Made by a program: the position numbers and the translations under genes
In this document: positions 8,772 to 16,777 of the stretch, one piece after another
Layout of the letters: every line of letters begins with the position of its first letter
Position numbering within the stretch: position 1 is the first letter of the stretch
From: Akkermansia muciniphila
Lineage (GTDB): Bacteria; Verrucomicrobiota; Verrucomicrobiia; Verrucomicrobiales; V1-33
Reading direction: 5' to 3'
NCBI GenBank assembly: GCA_943333275.1
Contig: CALQSQ010000051.1
Span: forward strand, 1 to 40,938
Length of the DNA: 40,938 bases
The notes under the pieces: generated by a model
Seen by the model: only the letters and a program-made list of their open reading frames with translations
The model's database searches: none
What the model was told of the DNA's origin: nothing

Positions 8772-10226
8772 TCAGCGAGCCATTGGCTCGACCATGTACA
8801 GCCCCTTGGTCGCCGCATAGGCATCCTTCGCATCCATCCGCTTAAATTCATGGCCGGCTCCCCAGGAGTCTGAGAAGATCACCTCATTGGTCTTTTCGTT
8901 AAAACCGATGATCAGACGCATGTGCCCACCACCAAATTGTTCGGCAGGTTTTCCATTTTCTGGAAAAATTCCCAACTCCAACCCCCATAGGAGAGGCACC
9001 CCATGGCTGGTATATTCGATGGCACTCTTGCGCCAACGATCATAGCCAGCCCCTTTCATGCGCACTGCTTTGAGCGCCTCTTTGTTGCAGCCCGAAAAAC
9101 GGATCCAGATACGGCCTGGAGGACAAAGTTTCGCGCCAATTCGCTTGGCTTCCCGGTTGTATACCTCAGTGAATTTCTCATAGTCCGTGATATTCCATTC
9201 GATAATATCCCGGACATGTATTTTAAACCGTTGCTGCAGTTTATGCAGAGCTTGCTGAAGTTCCTCGGGATCGGTCCCCATCGCGCCACCGTCAGTGGCC
9301 TGAGCCATGTCATGCTGGTCACATTCGATGCCGTAGTATCGCATGACCCGTTCCGAACTAGCCAGTGCGCAGTATCCCTTATCCCCTTGGTCAACCATCG
9401 GAATCCCGGTCACCCATACGTCTCCGTTGGCTTCCTTTTTAACGCGAGCCATAAGATCGCCCTGGGACACCTTTGCTGAGTTGGCCCCCTTGTCGGTTCC
9501 AACCGCCACCTTCACATTCGGGGCAATCCGCAGCCGGATAAACTCCCCTTGAAATCCACGTGCTCTATCCTTCTGGGAACTGAATTCAAGCTGGATGACA
9601 GAATCGGCCGTTTCCCAACGGACACGCTGTGCCTTGGAGGCACTGGCGGGATCCTTGCCGAGTTCCTGGGCGCGGACTTTGTAAACTTTCGAGATTGCCT
9701 CGCGCAAATCAACCGTCTCTTTGCCGAAATCCTTCTCGGTGATGTCATCGGAATCCCCCTTGTTCCAAAGTGAGATGGTCACCATATTCAGCTTGCCCGC
9801 CTTGAAGTCGAAGCCTGCTTCCTCCGATGGAAAAACGCCATTAAATATCTTCAAATACTGTTTCGCTGAACTAAAGGAAATATTCTTCGAATTGGAGGAA
9901 CCGGAGGCTTCGTTTTTCAGCCACATCCACGAAGGGCGCAGTAATCCCCGGTCCTTGTTGGATTCTGACAGCCAGCGAAATCCCTGCTTTTTAAAATCGG
10001 TTTCGACTTTTTCGGGCGTCCAGGACCATAATTCAGCGCCGCAAAGAATCGGATCAAGCGAAACACCGGTTCCTTTGCTGTTCCCCTTGATGGAAGGCTC
10101 CTCATCCTCGACCACACGTTGCTGTCCGAATTCCCCCTGCCCCCCTGCACTTCCGGCGAGAGAGATGCCCGCAAGGGATAAGATGATGACCACGGCGCGA
10201 AGAGAAAACCGGTCTGGATTTGTCAT
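8772..10226 (-). CDS. Secreted C39-like cysteine peptidase family protein
   Basis: This 484-residue protein starts at the ATG at 10226, which gives a signal sequence (TNPDRFSLRAVVIILSLAG); the frame extends to 10328 but that leader is polar. The C-terminal ~210 residues look like the Peptidase_C39_2 fold: Cys286 in GDKGYCALASSERVMRYYG, His435 in GGGHMRLIIGFNE, and a following Asp in FSDSWG complete a papain-like triad. The N-terminal ~250 residues are not recognised. Gene order on this strand is permease, permease, C39-like, propeller, PVC dehydrogenase. Closeness to peptide ABC permeases suggests, without proving, a link with peptide processing. Confidence 0.8.
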   Translation of the reverse strand: MTNPDRFSLRAVVIILSLAGISLAGSAGGQGEFGQQRVVEDEEPSIKGNSKGTGVSLDPILCGAELWSWTPEKVETDFKKQGFRWLSESNKDRGLLRPSWMWLKNEASGSSNSKNISFSSAKQYLKIFNGVFPSEEAGFDFKAGKLNMVTISLWNKGDSDDITEKDFGKETVDLREAISKVYKVRAQELGKDPASASKAQRVRWETADSVIQLEFSSQKDRARGFQGEFIRLRIAPNVKVAVGTDKGANSAKVSQGDLMARVKKEANGDVWVTGIPMVDQGDKGYCALASSERVMRYYGIECDQHDMAQATDGGAMGTDPEELQQALHKLQQRFKIHVRDIIEWNITDYEKFTEVYNREAKRIGAKLCPPGRIWIRFSGCNKEALKAVRMKGAGYDRWRKSAIEYTSHGVPLLWGLELGIFPENGKPAEQFGGGHMRLIIGFNEKTNEVIFSDSWGAGHEFKRMDAKDAYAATKGLYMVEPMAR

Positions 10227-10311
10227 GTGATAATCTATTTTGGCGTTTTTTGTTGGGATTTCCATTACCGAAATATTGAGACTTTTGATGCTACCAGAGC
10301 TGATTTTGGAA

Positions 10312-10326
10312 GCAAATGTTATTTGC
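10312..10326. promoter_or_regulatory. Perfect inverted repeat GCAAAT-N3-ATTTGC upstream of the C39-like gene
   Basis: Six-base arms (10312-10317 and 10321-10326) are perfectly complementary around GTT. Reading on the minus strand, a TTGCTT box overlaps the right side of the dyad. A TAGCAT hexamer follows 16 bases later, which would make a weak promoter for the gene starting at 10226. An operator overlapping -35 is a plausible reading; no matching regulator is recognised. Confidence 0.3.
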
Positions 10327-10364
10327 ATTCCGCGATCCCCAAAAATCGCAAACCAAAAATCTGC

Positions 10365-12008
10365 TTACGAATAGTAGGTGAACTTCTTGGGATCGAACGC
10401 TTCGCGAATCGCTTCCCCGATAAATGTAACGAGGATGAGCACCGTGGCGAGAGCACTGAAGCCCGAGATGAGAATCCAGGGTTTGTCCAAATTGGCGACC
10501 CCGTCCTTCAACAACGTCCCCCAGCTTGGTTCGCCCACTGGCAGGCCATATCCCAGATAGTCAAGGCTGGTGAGGCTGCCAATCAGGGCATCCACCTTGA
10601 AGGGCAGCAGCGTGATGAGAACGGAAAGGGTGTTCGGTAAAATGTGAGTCAGGACCATCCGACTGTTGCTGGCTCCGAGAAGTTTGGCTGCGGCAACATA
10701 GTCCCGGTTATTCTCGCGGAAGGTCGCCGTGCGCATGTAGGCGGCGATGCCCATCCAACCAAAGGCAGCCAGCACTGTCACGACGAACAACAGGCTGGGT
10801 CGTTCGTTGAGGGCGCGCAGGAGAATGATGATGTAAAGAAACGGCAGGCTGCTCCAGATTTCAATCCCCCGCTGTGCCAGCAGGTCGGTCTTCCCACCCA
10901 AATATCCCGTGAGCCCGCCCACCACGATCCCCAGCGCATAGACGACGATGCAGAAGAAGACCGTGCCGCCAATGATCAATTGAAACGCCCCAAAAATCAC
11001 CGCCAGCACATCCGCCCCGGAGGAATCCGTGCCCAGCAGGTGACGGTGTCTCCAGGAAGGCGGCGTCGGCGCGTAAACCGTGCGCTCAATGGCCGCGGAG
11101 GCTGCGGCATCCAGCGTTGTGGCATCATTCGGGTTAAGTTCCGTGCGGGACTTTTCCACCCCTGCTTCATAGACGATCCTTAACACGGGGTTTCCACCGA
11201 GATCATTCTCGGTGATCGTTCCATGAAGCTGACCGTTGAGGAATCGCAACTCCTTGCGGCGAACGTCAGGATGATCACGGTAAGTGACATACGCCGAACC
11301 GGTGAAGGGAGCGGACTGATCCCGGTCATAATAAAGGCCGTCGTCATGCTTCTCAATCAGCGACCGGACCGGCGGAGTGTCTCCCCGGGGATCATAAGGA
11401 ATGATGGGCATCAGTACCCAGTCGCCCTTCCCGGCGGCGGCAAATTGCCGTTTCAATTCGCGATAGTCCGTCTCCGATTCAGCCGGCGAAAAACCAAACT
11501 CCCTGCCCATGATCGGTTTCGCCTCCAGGAACGGGCAGCGCAGATGACCACCCTGCATGACGATGAGCGCCCGCTTTCCAACAAGCACGTTGTCGAGCAG
11601 AGCCACGAATACCAGCCCCAGAAGAATCCACATGGACAGATGACCACGGCGCAGGCTGCGGAAACGTTTCCAGCGTTTGGTGGTGAGCGGATCCCATTGG
11701 ATTTTATCCCCTTGGATCAACAGCCACGCGCCGAGCAGGAGCGCCAGCAGGCAGACCAGATGCGCGCTCCAGGTGGCGAAGGCCCCCGTCCAAAAGGCCT
11801 GTCCAGATTTCAGGGTCTCCGGGGAAAGAGCTGTTTTAAACAGAGGCAGCACCAGCGCCAGCGAGGTGCTGAGCAGACTCCAGATCAGTGCGCCGATCGC
11901 CTGCGACGAGGTGTCGAGCCACTTCACGAGCGGAATCTCCAGACCCGTGATAATTTGCAGGACACGCAGCGCCGCCACCATCAAAAGAACGAAGGCAAGT
12001 TTCTTCAT
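10365..12008 (-). CDS. YejE/DppC-like peptide ABC transporter permease with N-terminal and MORN_2-like insertions
   Basis: This 547-residue protein is much longer than usual YejE proteins (about 340). The C-terminal ~220 residues are a standard binding-protein-dependent permease: an LGTDSSGADVLA entry motif near residue 326, several membrane helices, and an EAA-type loop AAKLLGASNSRMVLTHILPN. Before it are four hydrophobic segments (about 1-22, 38-57, 82-99, 124-142). A periplasmic-looking insertion of about residues 224-290 has MORN_2-like blocks (LYYDRDQSAPFTG; RRKELRFLNGQLHGTI; NPVLRIVYEAG). It overlaps the upstream YejB-like gene by one base (TAATG). No ATPase or solute-binding gene lies next to it here, so those partners are encoded elsewhere. 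Confidence 0.9.
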   Translation of the reverse strand: MKKLAFVLLMVAALRVLQIITGLEIPLVKWLDTSSQAIGALIWSLLSTSLALVLPLFKTALSPETLKSGQAFWTGAFATWSAHLVCLLALLLGAWLLIQGDKIQWDPLTTKRWKRFRSLRRGHLSMWILLGLVFVALLDNVLVGKRALIVMQGGHLRCPFLEAKPIMGREFGFSPAESETDYRELKRQFAAAGKGDWVLMPIIPYDPRGDTPPVRSLIEKHDDGLYYDRDQSAPFTGSAYVTYRDHPDVRRKELRFLNGQLHGTITENDLGGNPVLRIVYEAGVEKSRTELNPNDATTLDAAASAAIERTVYAPTPPSWRHRHLLGTDSSGADVLAVIFGAFQLIIGGTVFFCIVVYALGIVVGGLTGYLGGKTDLLAQRGIEIWSSLPFLYIIILLRALNERPSLLFVVTVLAAFGWMGIAAYMRTATFRENNRDYVAAAKLLGASNSRMVLTHILPNTLSVLITLLPFKVDALIGSLTSLDYLGYGLPVGEPSWGTLLKDGVANLDKPWILISGFSALATVLILVTFIGEAIREAFDPKKFTYYS

Positions 12009-13369
12009 TACTCGAATCGGATGCGGGGATTGACTGCGGCCACGAGCAGATCGGAAATAAGATTGCCCACAATCATGAGGAAGGAAGTGAGGAAAATGGT
12101 GGCCATGACAATGGGATAATCGCGATCCACCAGTGCATTGAAGGTCAGTTGACCAAATCCCGGGATGTCAAACACCTGCTCGATGAGCAAAAACCCGCTT
12201 ACCAGCAGCATGATGTTCAGTCCAAATGTTGTGGCGATGGGAATGATGGAATTGCGGACGGCATGCGCGAAGACCGCGCGGCGGTAAGTGCTGCCCTTGG
12301 CCACGGCGGTCCGCACGTAATCCTGGGCGAGGTTGTCCATGAGACTGTTCTTCATCAGCATGGTCGTCTCAGCAAAGGCTGGCAGCAACAGGCAGACCAG
12401 GGGCAGGGCGGCGTGTTTGAAAAGATCCGCAATTTTTCCACCCAGGCTCAGGTCGCGGAAATTGTCACTGTAAAAGCCCCCGATGGGAAACCAATCCAGG
12501 CGAAACGCAAAGGCCCAGAGCAGCATCGTTCCCACGGCAAATCCTGGAATGGCATAACCGATGAAGATGAGGACGGAGGTGCTGCTATCCAGCCAGGTCC
12601 GGTGCCGCAGGGCTTTGACGATGCCCAGCGGGATGCTGATCGCGTAGGTCAGGAACATGATAAGCAGTCCATAGAAAATGGAAACCGGCATGCGTTGTTT
12701 GATCATGTCCCAGACGGGATCGTCAAAATTCAAGGAGTATCCAAAATTCCACTGCAGCACGCCGGCAAACTTGGGTTGAAAAACCACGACATGTTTGGCC
12801 TGGGAAATGGCTCCTCCTGTAGCGGGAGCCTCCTCGTCATCCCCTCCACCCGCAGATTTTTTGCCCTCGAGAATTTCCAACTCGTTGGGGGTGGCGAACC
12901 GCACGTTCCACCCCTCGGCCTCGCTGCCATCCTCAAGCTGCAATTTGGCCTTGTCTGCACTCACCAGCGTGATGGTGCCCTTTTTGGATTCCAATTTTCC
13001 ATCGGCGTTCCGGATCCCCAGAAAGATGGGTTCCGATGCTGGTTGTTGGGGATCGGTTGAAAGGGTGAGGGAAAAATCCTTGTGGTTTTCCTCCTTCCGA
13101 ATCACCCCCCACCACGCTCCGAAGGCCATAAGAAAGGAACGGTCATGGCCGAATCGCCGGGCCAGTTCCAACTCCTGCTCCTTGCTCAGCGTGGAGGCCC
13201 CCGTTGGTCCGCGCCCGGCCCGCTGCCCCTCCTGCCCCTGCGAGGCTGCCTGGATGGCCCGCTCCATCGGCCCTCCCGGCAGGACCCTGGTCAATCCGAA
13301 GACGATCAGCGTCACACCGACCAGAGTCAGTGGGATCAGGAGCAGTCGGCGGATGACGTAGGCGAGCAT
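12008..13369 (-). CDS. YejB/DppB-like peptide ABC transporter permease
   Basis: This 453-residue inner-membrane permease carries the N-terminal signature MLAYVIRRLLLIPLTLVGVT and a RVLPGGP motif. An insertion of about residues 90-205 is mostly beta-rich plus an acidic/Gly linker (GGGDDEEAP). The conserved permease domain follows, with the EAA-type loop AVAKGSTYRRAVFAHAVRNS. Typical YejB proteins are about 360 residues, so the periplasmic insertion is the main difference. It is the first gene of the permease pair, which is translationally coupled by TAATG at 12006-12010. Upstream there are 133 bases before the end of greA. Confidence 0.9.
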   Translation of the reverse strand: MLAYVIRRLLLIPLTLVGVTLIVFGLTRVLPGGPMERAIQAASQGQEGQRAGRGPTGASTLSKEQELELARRFGHDRSFLMAFGAWWGVIRKEENHKDFSLTLSTDPQQPASEPIFLGIRNADGKLESKKGTITLVSADKAKLQLEDGSEAEGWNVRFATPNELEILEGKKSAGGGDDEEAPATGGAISQAKHVVVFQPKFAGVLQWNFGYSLNFDDPVWDMIKQRMPVSIFYGLLIMFLTYAISIPLGIVKALRHRTWLDSSTSVLIFIGYAIPGFAVGTMLLWAFAFRLDWFPIGGFYSDNFRDLSLGGKIADLFKHAALPLVCLLLPAFAETTMLMKNSLMDNLAQDYVRTAVAKGSTYRRAVFAHAVRNSIIPIATTFGLNIMLLVSGFLLIEQVFDIPGFGQLTFNALVDRDYPIVMATIFLTSFLMIVGNLISDLLVAAVNPRIRFE

Positions 13370-13502
13370 CTGTTCAATTGGGAGTCATTGCCTTAACGTT
13401 GAAAATCGATTCAGGCAACTACAGGCTCGGGGGGTTGGGGAGGGAGGTTGGAATCAGGGAGCGCTTATCCTGTGAGTGACTCCACTTCATTTGAAAAACC
13501 TT

Positions 13503-15371
13503 TTATTCCGGCAGGAACCATTTCTTGATATCAATGATCTTCACCGGACGGAACTCATCCCCTTCGGTGGGCAGGTCCGCCTCCTCGCCAATCCGCTTGC
13601 CCGTCAGGGCTTGGGCGATGGCGGTCAGGTAGGAAATTATCCGCATCTCGGGCTCACCATCCCAGGCTCCCAGGATCGTGTAGGTTTCCTGTGCGCCGGT
13701 GACCGAGTCCTGCAGGATCACGGTGGTTCCGGGCCCCACCTTGCTTGTGTCCACGTCGGAGAAATCGGTTCCCTGGGCACGCGAGAGATCGCGCTCCATG
13801 TCGAGTTTCCGGCGCATCAGCACCCGCTGGTATTCCTTGGCGGATTTGTATTCAAAATTTTCCCGCAGGTCGCCGTATTCGCGAGCGATGGAGATGTCCT
13901 CCCGGTTCTTGGGAATTTCAATTTCCGTGAGGTGCTTGTGCGCAGCTTTCTGCGCCTCCAGGCTGGACCAGGAAACGATCAGCGCCTCCTGCGGAGCCTC
14001 CTCCTCCTTCTCCTTGTGCTCCTGAATGAGGTCCTCGACTTCCGGCACGACCTTGATGATGCGCGCCATGAGCGAACGCTTCGTCAGTTCGTCGAAGGCC
14101 GGGCTGAGGAGAACCTGGCGCGCGAAATTGTTGATCTGGGTGGGCTCGGCTTCGGAGAGGATGTCGGCGATCAATTCCTTGTCATCCATCAGCACATCCA
14201 TGACGCGATTGGAACGTTTGTCGTCGTCGAAATGGTCGCGCTCGATGGCGCTCATCAGGGCCGGACTGATCTCGGCGGAAAAGACGCGCTTGGTGACTCC
14301 GGCACGCTCGCGGCAGACCCAGGCCAGGGCCTCGGAACTGAGGGTGCGATGCCCGATGGTGACCTTGAGGAAGGCCAGCAGCTTGTCCGTGGATTCGCGC
14401 TTCACGAAGACTTTGGCCAGTTCGCCGATGCTGCGCTGCGGAAGTTTGTTGATCAGCGCATTGGCCCGCTCGGTCCAGGCGTCACCCAGAGCCTCGGGCA
14501 GGGCGTTGAAGACGCGATACTGCTTGGTGGGGGTGAGATTGGTCACGAAGTCCTGCAACCGCTCGTGAATCTCGGCCAGGGCATTGGGCAGATGGAGTGA
14601 GACATGCTCGCGCAGGGATTCCACCCGCTCCACGAGGTCGTCCCTAGTCAGCAGCATTTCCAGGGCATCGGATGGTTTCAGGCGGAGATTCTGGGAAATG
14701 ATTTCCTCGGCCTCCCTGGTGATCGGCAGGAGGACTTGCCCAGGATTGTCGCCGAAAATGCTCGGCTCCTTGAGAATCGCCTCGATGGCTTTGATCTTGG
14801 CCTTCAATTCGCGCGCCCCGCGGAAATCCTCCAGCAGGGCATCCGTCGGCGAGACATCGTCCCCGCGCAGTTCCAGCGGCAGCGTGCGCTTCGGAGGCAC
14901 GATGAACTGCGGTTTGGTGCGGAGCAGTTTCTTGGTGTTTTCCCACCAATTTTTAAATTTTCCCTCGGGGAGTATTTTGCCCTTCACCAGGTCCTCGAAG
15001 GCATCGAAGGACATCTTGCGGCCATTGCTGGTGAGAGCCAGGCGCACAAATTCTGCAGGATCCTTCTCGGCGAGTTGCAACAGGCCGGCCTTGTCGGCGA
15101 AGCGGCGGGCGATGATGTGACCCTCGGGCAGGATGTCGAGCAACTTGGAGGCAAATTCCAATTTCAGCGCATGTCCAGGTTTGCCTTCGAAATCGACAAT
15201 CATCTTGTCGTCCAGCAAATCCCACTGCACCACCCTGCCACCCCCGAAGTTTCTGGAAGCGACAAAGGTTCCGGGCGTGAGCGCGGAGACCTTGGCAGCG
15301 GCGGCGGCGGGCAATTTGCCGGCGCTGACGAGTTGGGCAATATCAGGATGAATTTCAGCAGGTTGAGACAT
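13503..15371 (-). CDS. greA: Transcript cleavage factor GreA with long N-terminal extension
   Basis: This is a 622-residue protein. The start at 15371 (MSQPAEIHPDIAQLV) avoids an 11-residue leader in the longer frame. The last ~160 residues are a complete Gre factor: the coiled-coil signature AREYGDLRENFEYKSAKEYQ with its acidic tip, then the globular domain (GTTVILQDSVTG; ISYLTAIAQALTGKRIGEE). Gre rescues backtracked RNA polymerase by stimulating transcript cleavage. The N-terminal ~450 residues are a mostly helical extension beginning with a small beta domain (GTFVASRNFGGGRVVQWDLLDDK). Extended GreA proteins are known in Chlamydiae and relatives; normal GreA is about 158 residues. The extension's function is not evident from sequence. 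Confidence 0.92.
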   Translation of the reverse strand: MSQPAEIHPDIAQLVSAGKLPAAAAAKVSALTPGTFVASRNFGGGRVVQWDLLDDKMIVDFEGKPGHALKLEFASKLLDILPEGHIIARRFADKAGLLQLAEKDPAEFVRLALTSNGRKMSFDAFEDLVKGKILPEGKFKNWWENTKKLLRTKPQFIVPPKRTLPLELRGDDVSPTDALLEDFRGARELKAKIKAIEAILKEPSIFGDNPGQVLLPITREAEEIISQNLRLKPSDALEMLLTRDDLVERVESLREHVSLHLPNALAEIHERLQDFVTNLTPTKQYRVFNALPEALGDAWTERANALINKLPQRSIGELAKVFVKRESTDKLLAFLKVTIGHRTLSSEALAWVCRERAGVTKRVFSAEISPALMSAIERDHFDDDKRSNRVMDVLMDDKELIADILSEAEPTQINNFARQVLLSPAFDELTKRSLMARIIKVVPEVEDLIQEHKEKEEEAPQEALIVSWSSLEAQKAAHKHLTEIEIPKNREDISIAREYGDLRENFEYKSAKEYQRVLMRRKLDMERDLSRAQGTDFSDVDTSKVGPGTTVILQDSVTGAQETYTILGAWDGEPEMRIISYLTAIAQALTGKRIGEEADLPTEGDEFRPVKIIDIKKWFLPE

Positions 15372-15428
15372 AGGTTGTAATCCATGTGGACTGCAAACCC
15401 GCAAAACGCAACGGGAGATTCATGTGGC

Positions 15429-15445
15429 ATGGGCGTCCCGCCCAT
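15429..15445. repeat. Palindrome ATGGGCG-TCC-CGCCCAT
   Basis: Perfect seven-base arms flank TCC in the 121-base gap between greA and the truncated haemoglobin gene. From memory, the surrounding sequence resembles a dispersed intergenic palindrome common in Verrucomicrobia/Planctomycetes genomes. Only one copy was noticed in this window, so the repeat status is knowledge-based inference. Confidence 0.4.
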
Positions 15446-15492
15446 CAGCCCAACCCAAATGTTCCCCTGTTATACCAGTGCCAGAGGCCTCC

Positions 15493-15879
15493 TCACAAGC
15501 CCGCCCCGTGGTTCTGCATCGCCGCCGCCGTCGTCACGAAAAACTCCCGCATCGCCGGCACCGCGGCATCGGAAATGCCCACTTCCTCCATAGCGGCACC
15601 CATCAATTCCACCCACCGATCCCTCGCCCTCGCATCGATCACGAACCCAAAGTGCCTCATGCGCAGCCGGGGATGCCCCCGTTCCGCAAGATAACGCGGT
15701 GAGCCTCCAAATCGGTAAATCAGAAAATCCGCCAGCCGCCGTTCTGCCCCCTCCAGATCCTCCGCAGGATACATTGGCCCGATGACGTCATCCGTTTTCA
15801 CCCGCCGGTAAAAGGCGGCCACCAGGCTCTGCAGCAGGGGTTCGCCTACCTGATCGTGAATTTGGCTGATGGGGTCCAT
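15493..15879 (-). CDS. glbO: Group II truncated haemoglobin (GlbO type)
   Basis: This 128-residue haem protein binds O2/NO in the cytoplasm. The frame is open from 15930, but the ATG at 15879 gives the usual family N-terminus and length. Diagnostic motifs are FYRRV with the following YP (helix B/C region), DLEGAERRLADFL, RFGG, and the F-helix signature RGHPRLRMRHFGF carrying the proximal His. DRWVELM supplies the Trp typical of group II. The gene follows the L,D-transpeptidase-like gene with about 115 bases between them. It could serve NO detoxification or redox sensing; the physiological role is not shown by context. Confidence 0.9.
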   Translation of the reverse strand: MDPISQIHDQVGEPLLQSLVAAFYRRVKTDDVIGPMYPAEDLEGAERRLADFLIYRFGGSPRYLAERGHPRLRMRHFGFVIDARARDRWVELMGAAMEEVGISDAAVPAMREFFVTTAAAMQNHGAGL

Positions 15880-15995
15880 GGATTGAAAAGAAAATCGGTC
15901 TGAAATGGGTTCGCTCACGTGACGAACCATGTGGGGCTGATGTCAAGATGCCAGCGCAGCCATTTCCGGCAATCGATCTCGGCAGGGCTGCCCCG

Positions 15996-16454
15996 TTACT
16001 TTTCACGAATCTCCACCGGGGTCCCGGATTCCACCAGATCAAACAGCTCCACCACGTGCCAGTTCGCCATGCGGATGCAGCCATGGCCGGCCGGGGTGCC
16101 CAGCACATCCTCATGATTCGTGCCGTGGATATATATATAGCGGTCGTGGGTGTTGGCGTTGTGTTTTTCCAAGCCATCCAGCCAGAGGATGCGCGTGGTG
16201 ATGAGATCAAGGTCGGTTTCAAAGGCGGGCGACCACAGCCCGATGGCCTGGCGGGAGCTGAAAATGGTGCCCCACAGGCTGCCTGCTCCGATTTTTTCCT
16301 GAATGCGAAATTTCCCGAGGGGAGTGCAGTTGCTGCCCGGTTCACTGCCGAGGCCGAAGCGGGAGGTGGAAATGGGATAGGTGGCGACGATTTTCCCGCG
16401 GGCGCTGCGGAGTTCCATTTCCTGGCGGGCGACGGAGATGACAATTTTGTGCAT
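15996..16454 (-). CDS. L,D-transpeptidase (YkuD) family protein
   Basis: This 152-residue single-domain protein carries the YkuD catalytic signature: His110 (YIYIHGTNHED), then HGCIRM with His124, Cys126 and Arg128. Family members form or modify peptidoglycan cross-links (3-3 links or lipoprotein attachment). The sequence begins directly with the first strand of the domain (HKIVISVARQEMELRS) and has no visible signal peptide or membrane helix, which is unusual for an enzyme acting on the cell wall. An upstream in-frame start giving a signal was not found. Export by another route or a cytoplasmic role is possible. Confidence 0.9.
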   Translation of the reverse strand: MHKIVISVARQEMELRSARGKIVATYPISTSRFGLGSEPGSNCTPLGKFRIQEKIGAGSLWGTIFSSRQAIGLWSPAFETDLDLITTRILWLDGLEKHNANTHDRYIYIHGTNHEDVLGTPAGHGCIRMANWHVVELFDLVESGTPVEIREK

Positions 16455-16777
16455 GGGGGCAGCCTAATCAGGGAGAGTGAAATTTTCCACAAAACACTTG
16501 CCACAAGGGCGGAATAAGGAATATCGTGGCCGCAGGTTAGCCTTCCTGAAGAGTTCGAGACTCTTCTCGGCAGTTTCAGCGCCGTCGTTTGCACTCCCCG
16601 TATTTGACTCGCTGATGAGTTGTAGGCTAGTTCCCTTGGTCGTCTCCTTCCGTCATCGCATGGACGGGCATATTTTTAACTTTACATGTCATCCCCCGCA
16701 TAGTGCCCTCCGCACTGGCTCCCGTCCGAGGCCGGATTCCTTTCCGCCCCGCACCTTCCAACCCTATTCAGTCCCAC
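16455..16777. other. Divergent intergenic region with a seven-base hairpin
   Basis: These 323 bases between ldt (-) and yebC (+) have no convincing gene. A perfect inverted repeat GAAGAGT-TCGAG-ACTCTTC occupies 16548-16566 with no T-run after it, so it is more likely an operator or leader hairpin than a terminator. TTGCCA at 16498-16503 and TTGACT near 16605 could be -35 boxes, but no good -10 partner is visible. Confidence 0.4.

Noticed and set aside
15384..15702. Small plus-strand frames around the palindrome at 15429
   Set aside because: They read through the palindrome and antisense to the haemoglobin gene; typical spurious small proteins.
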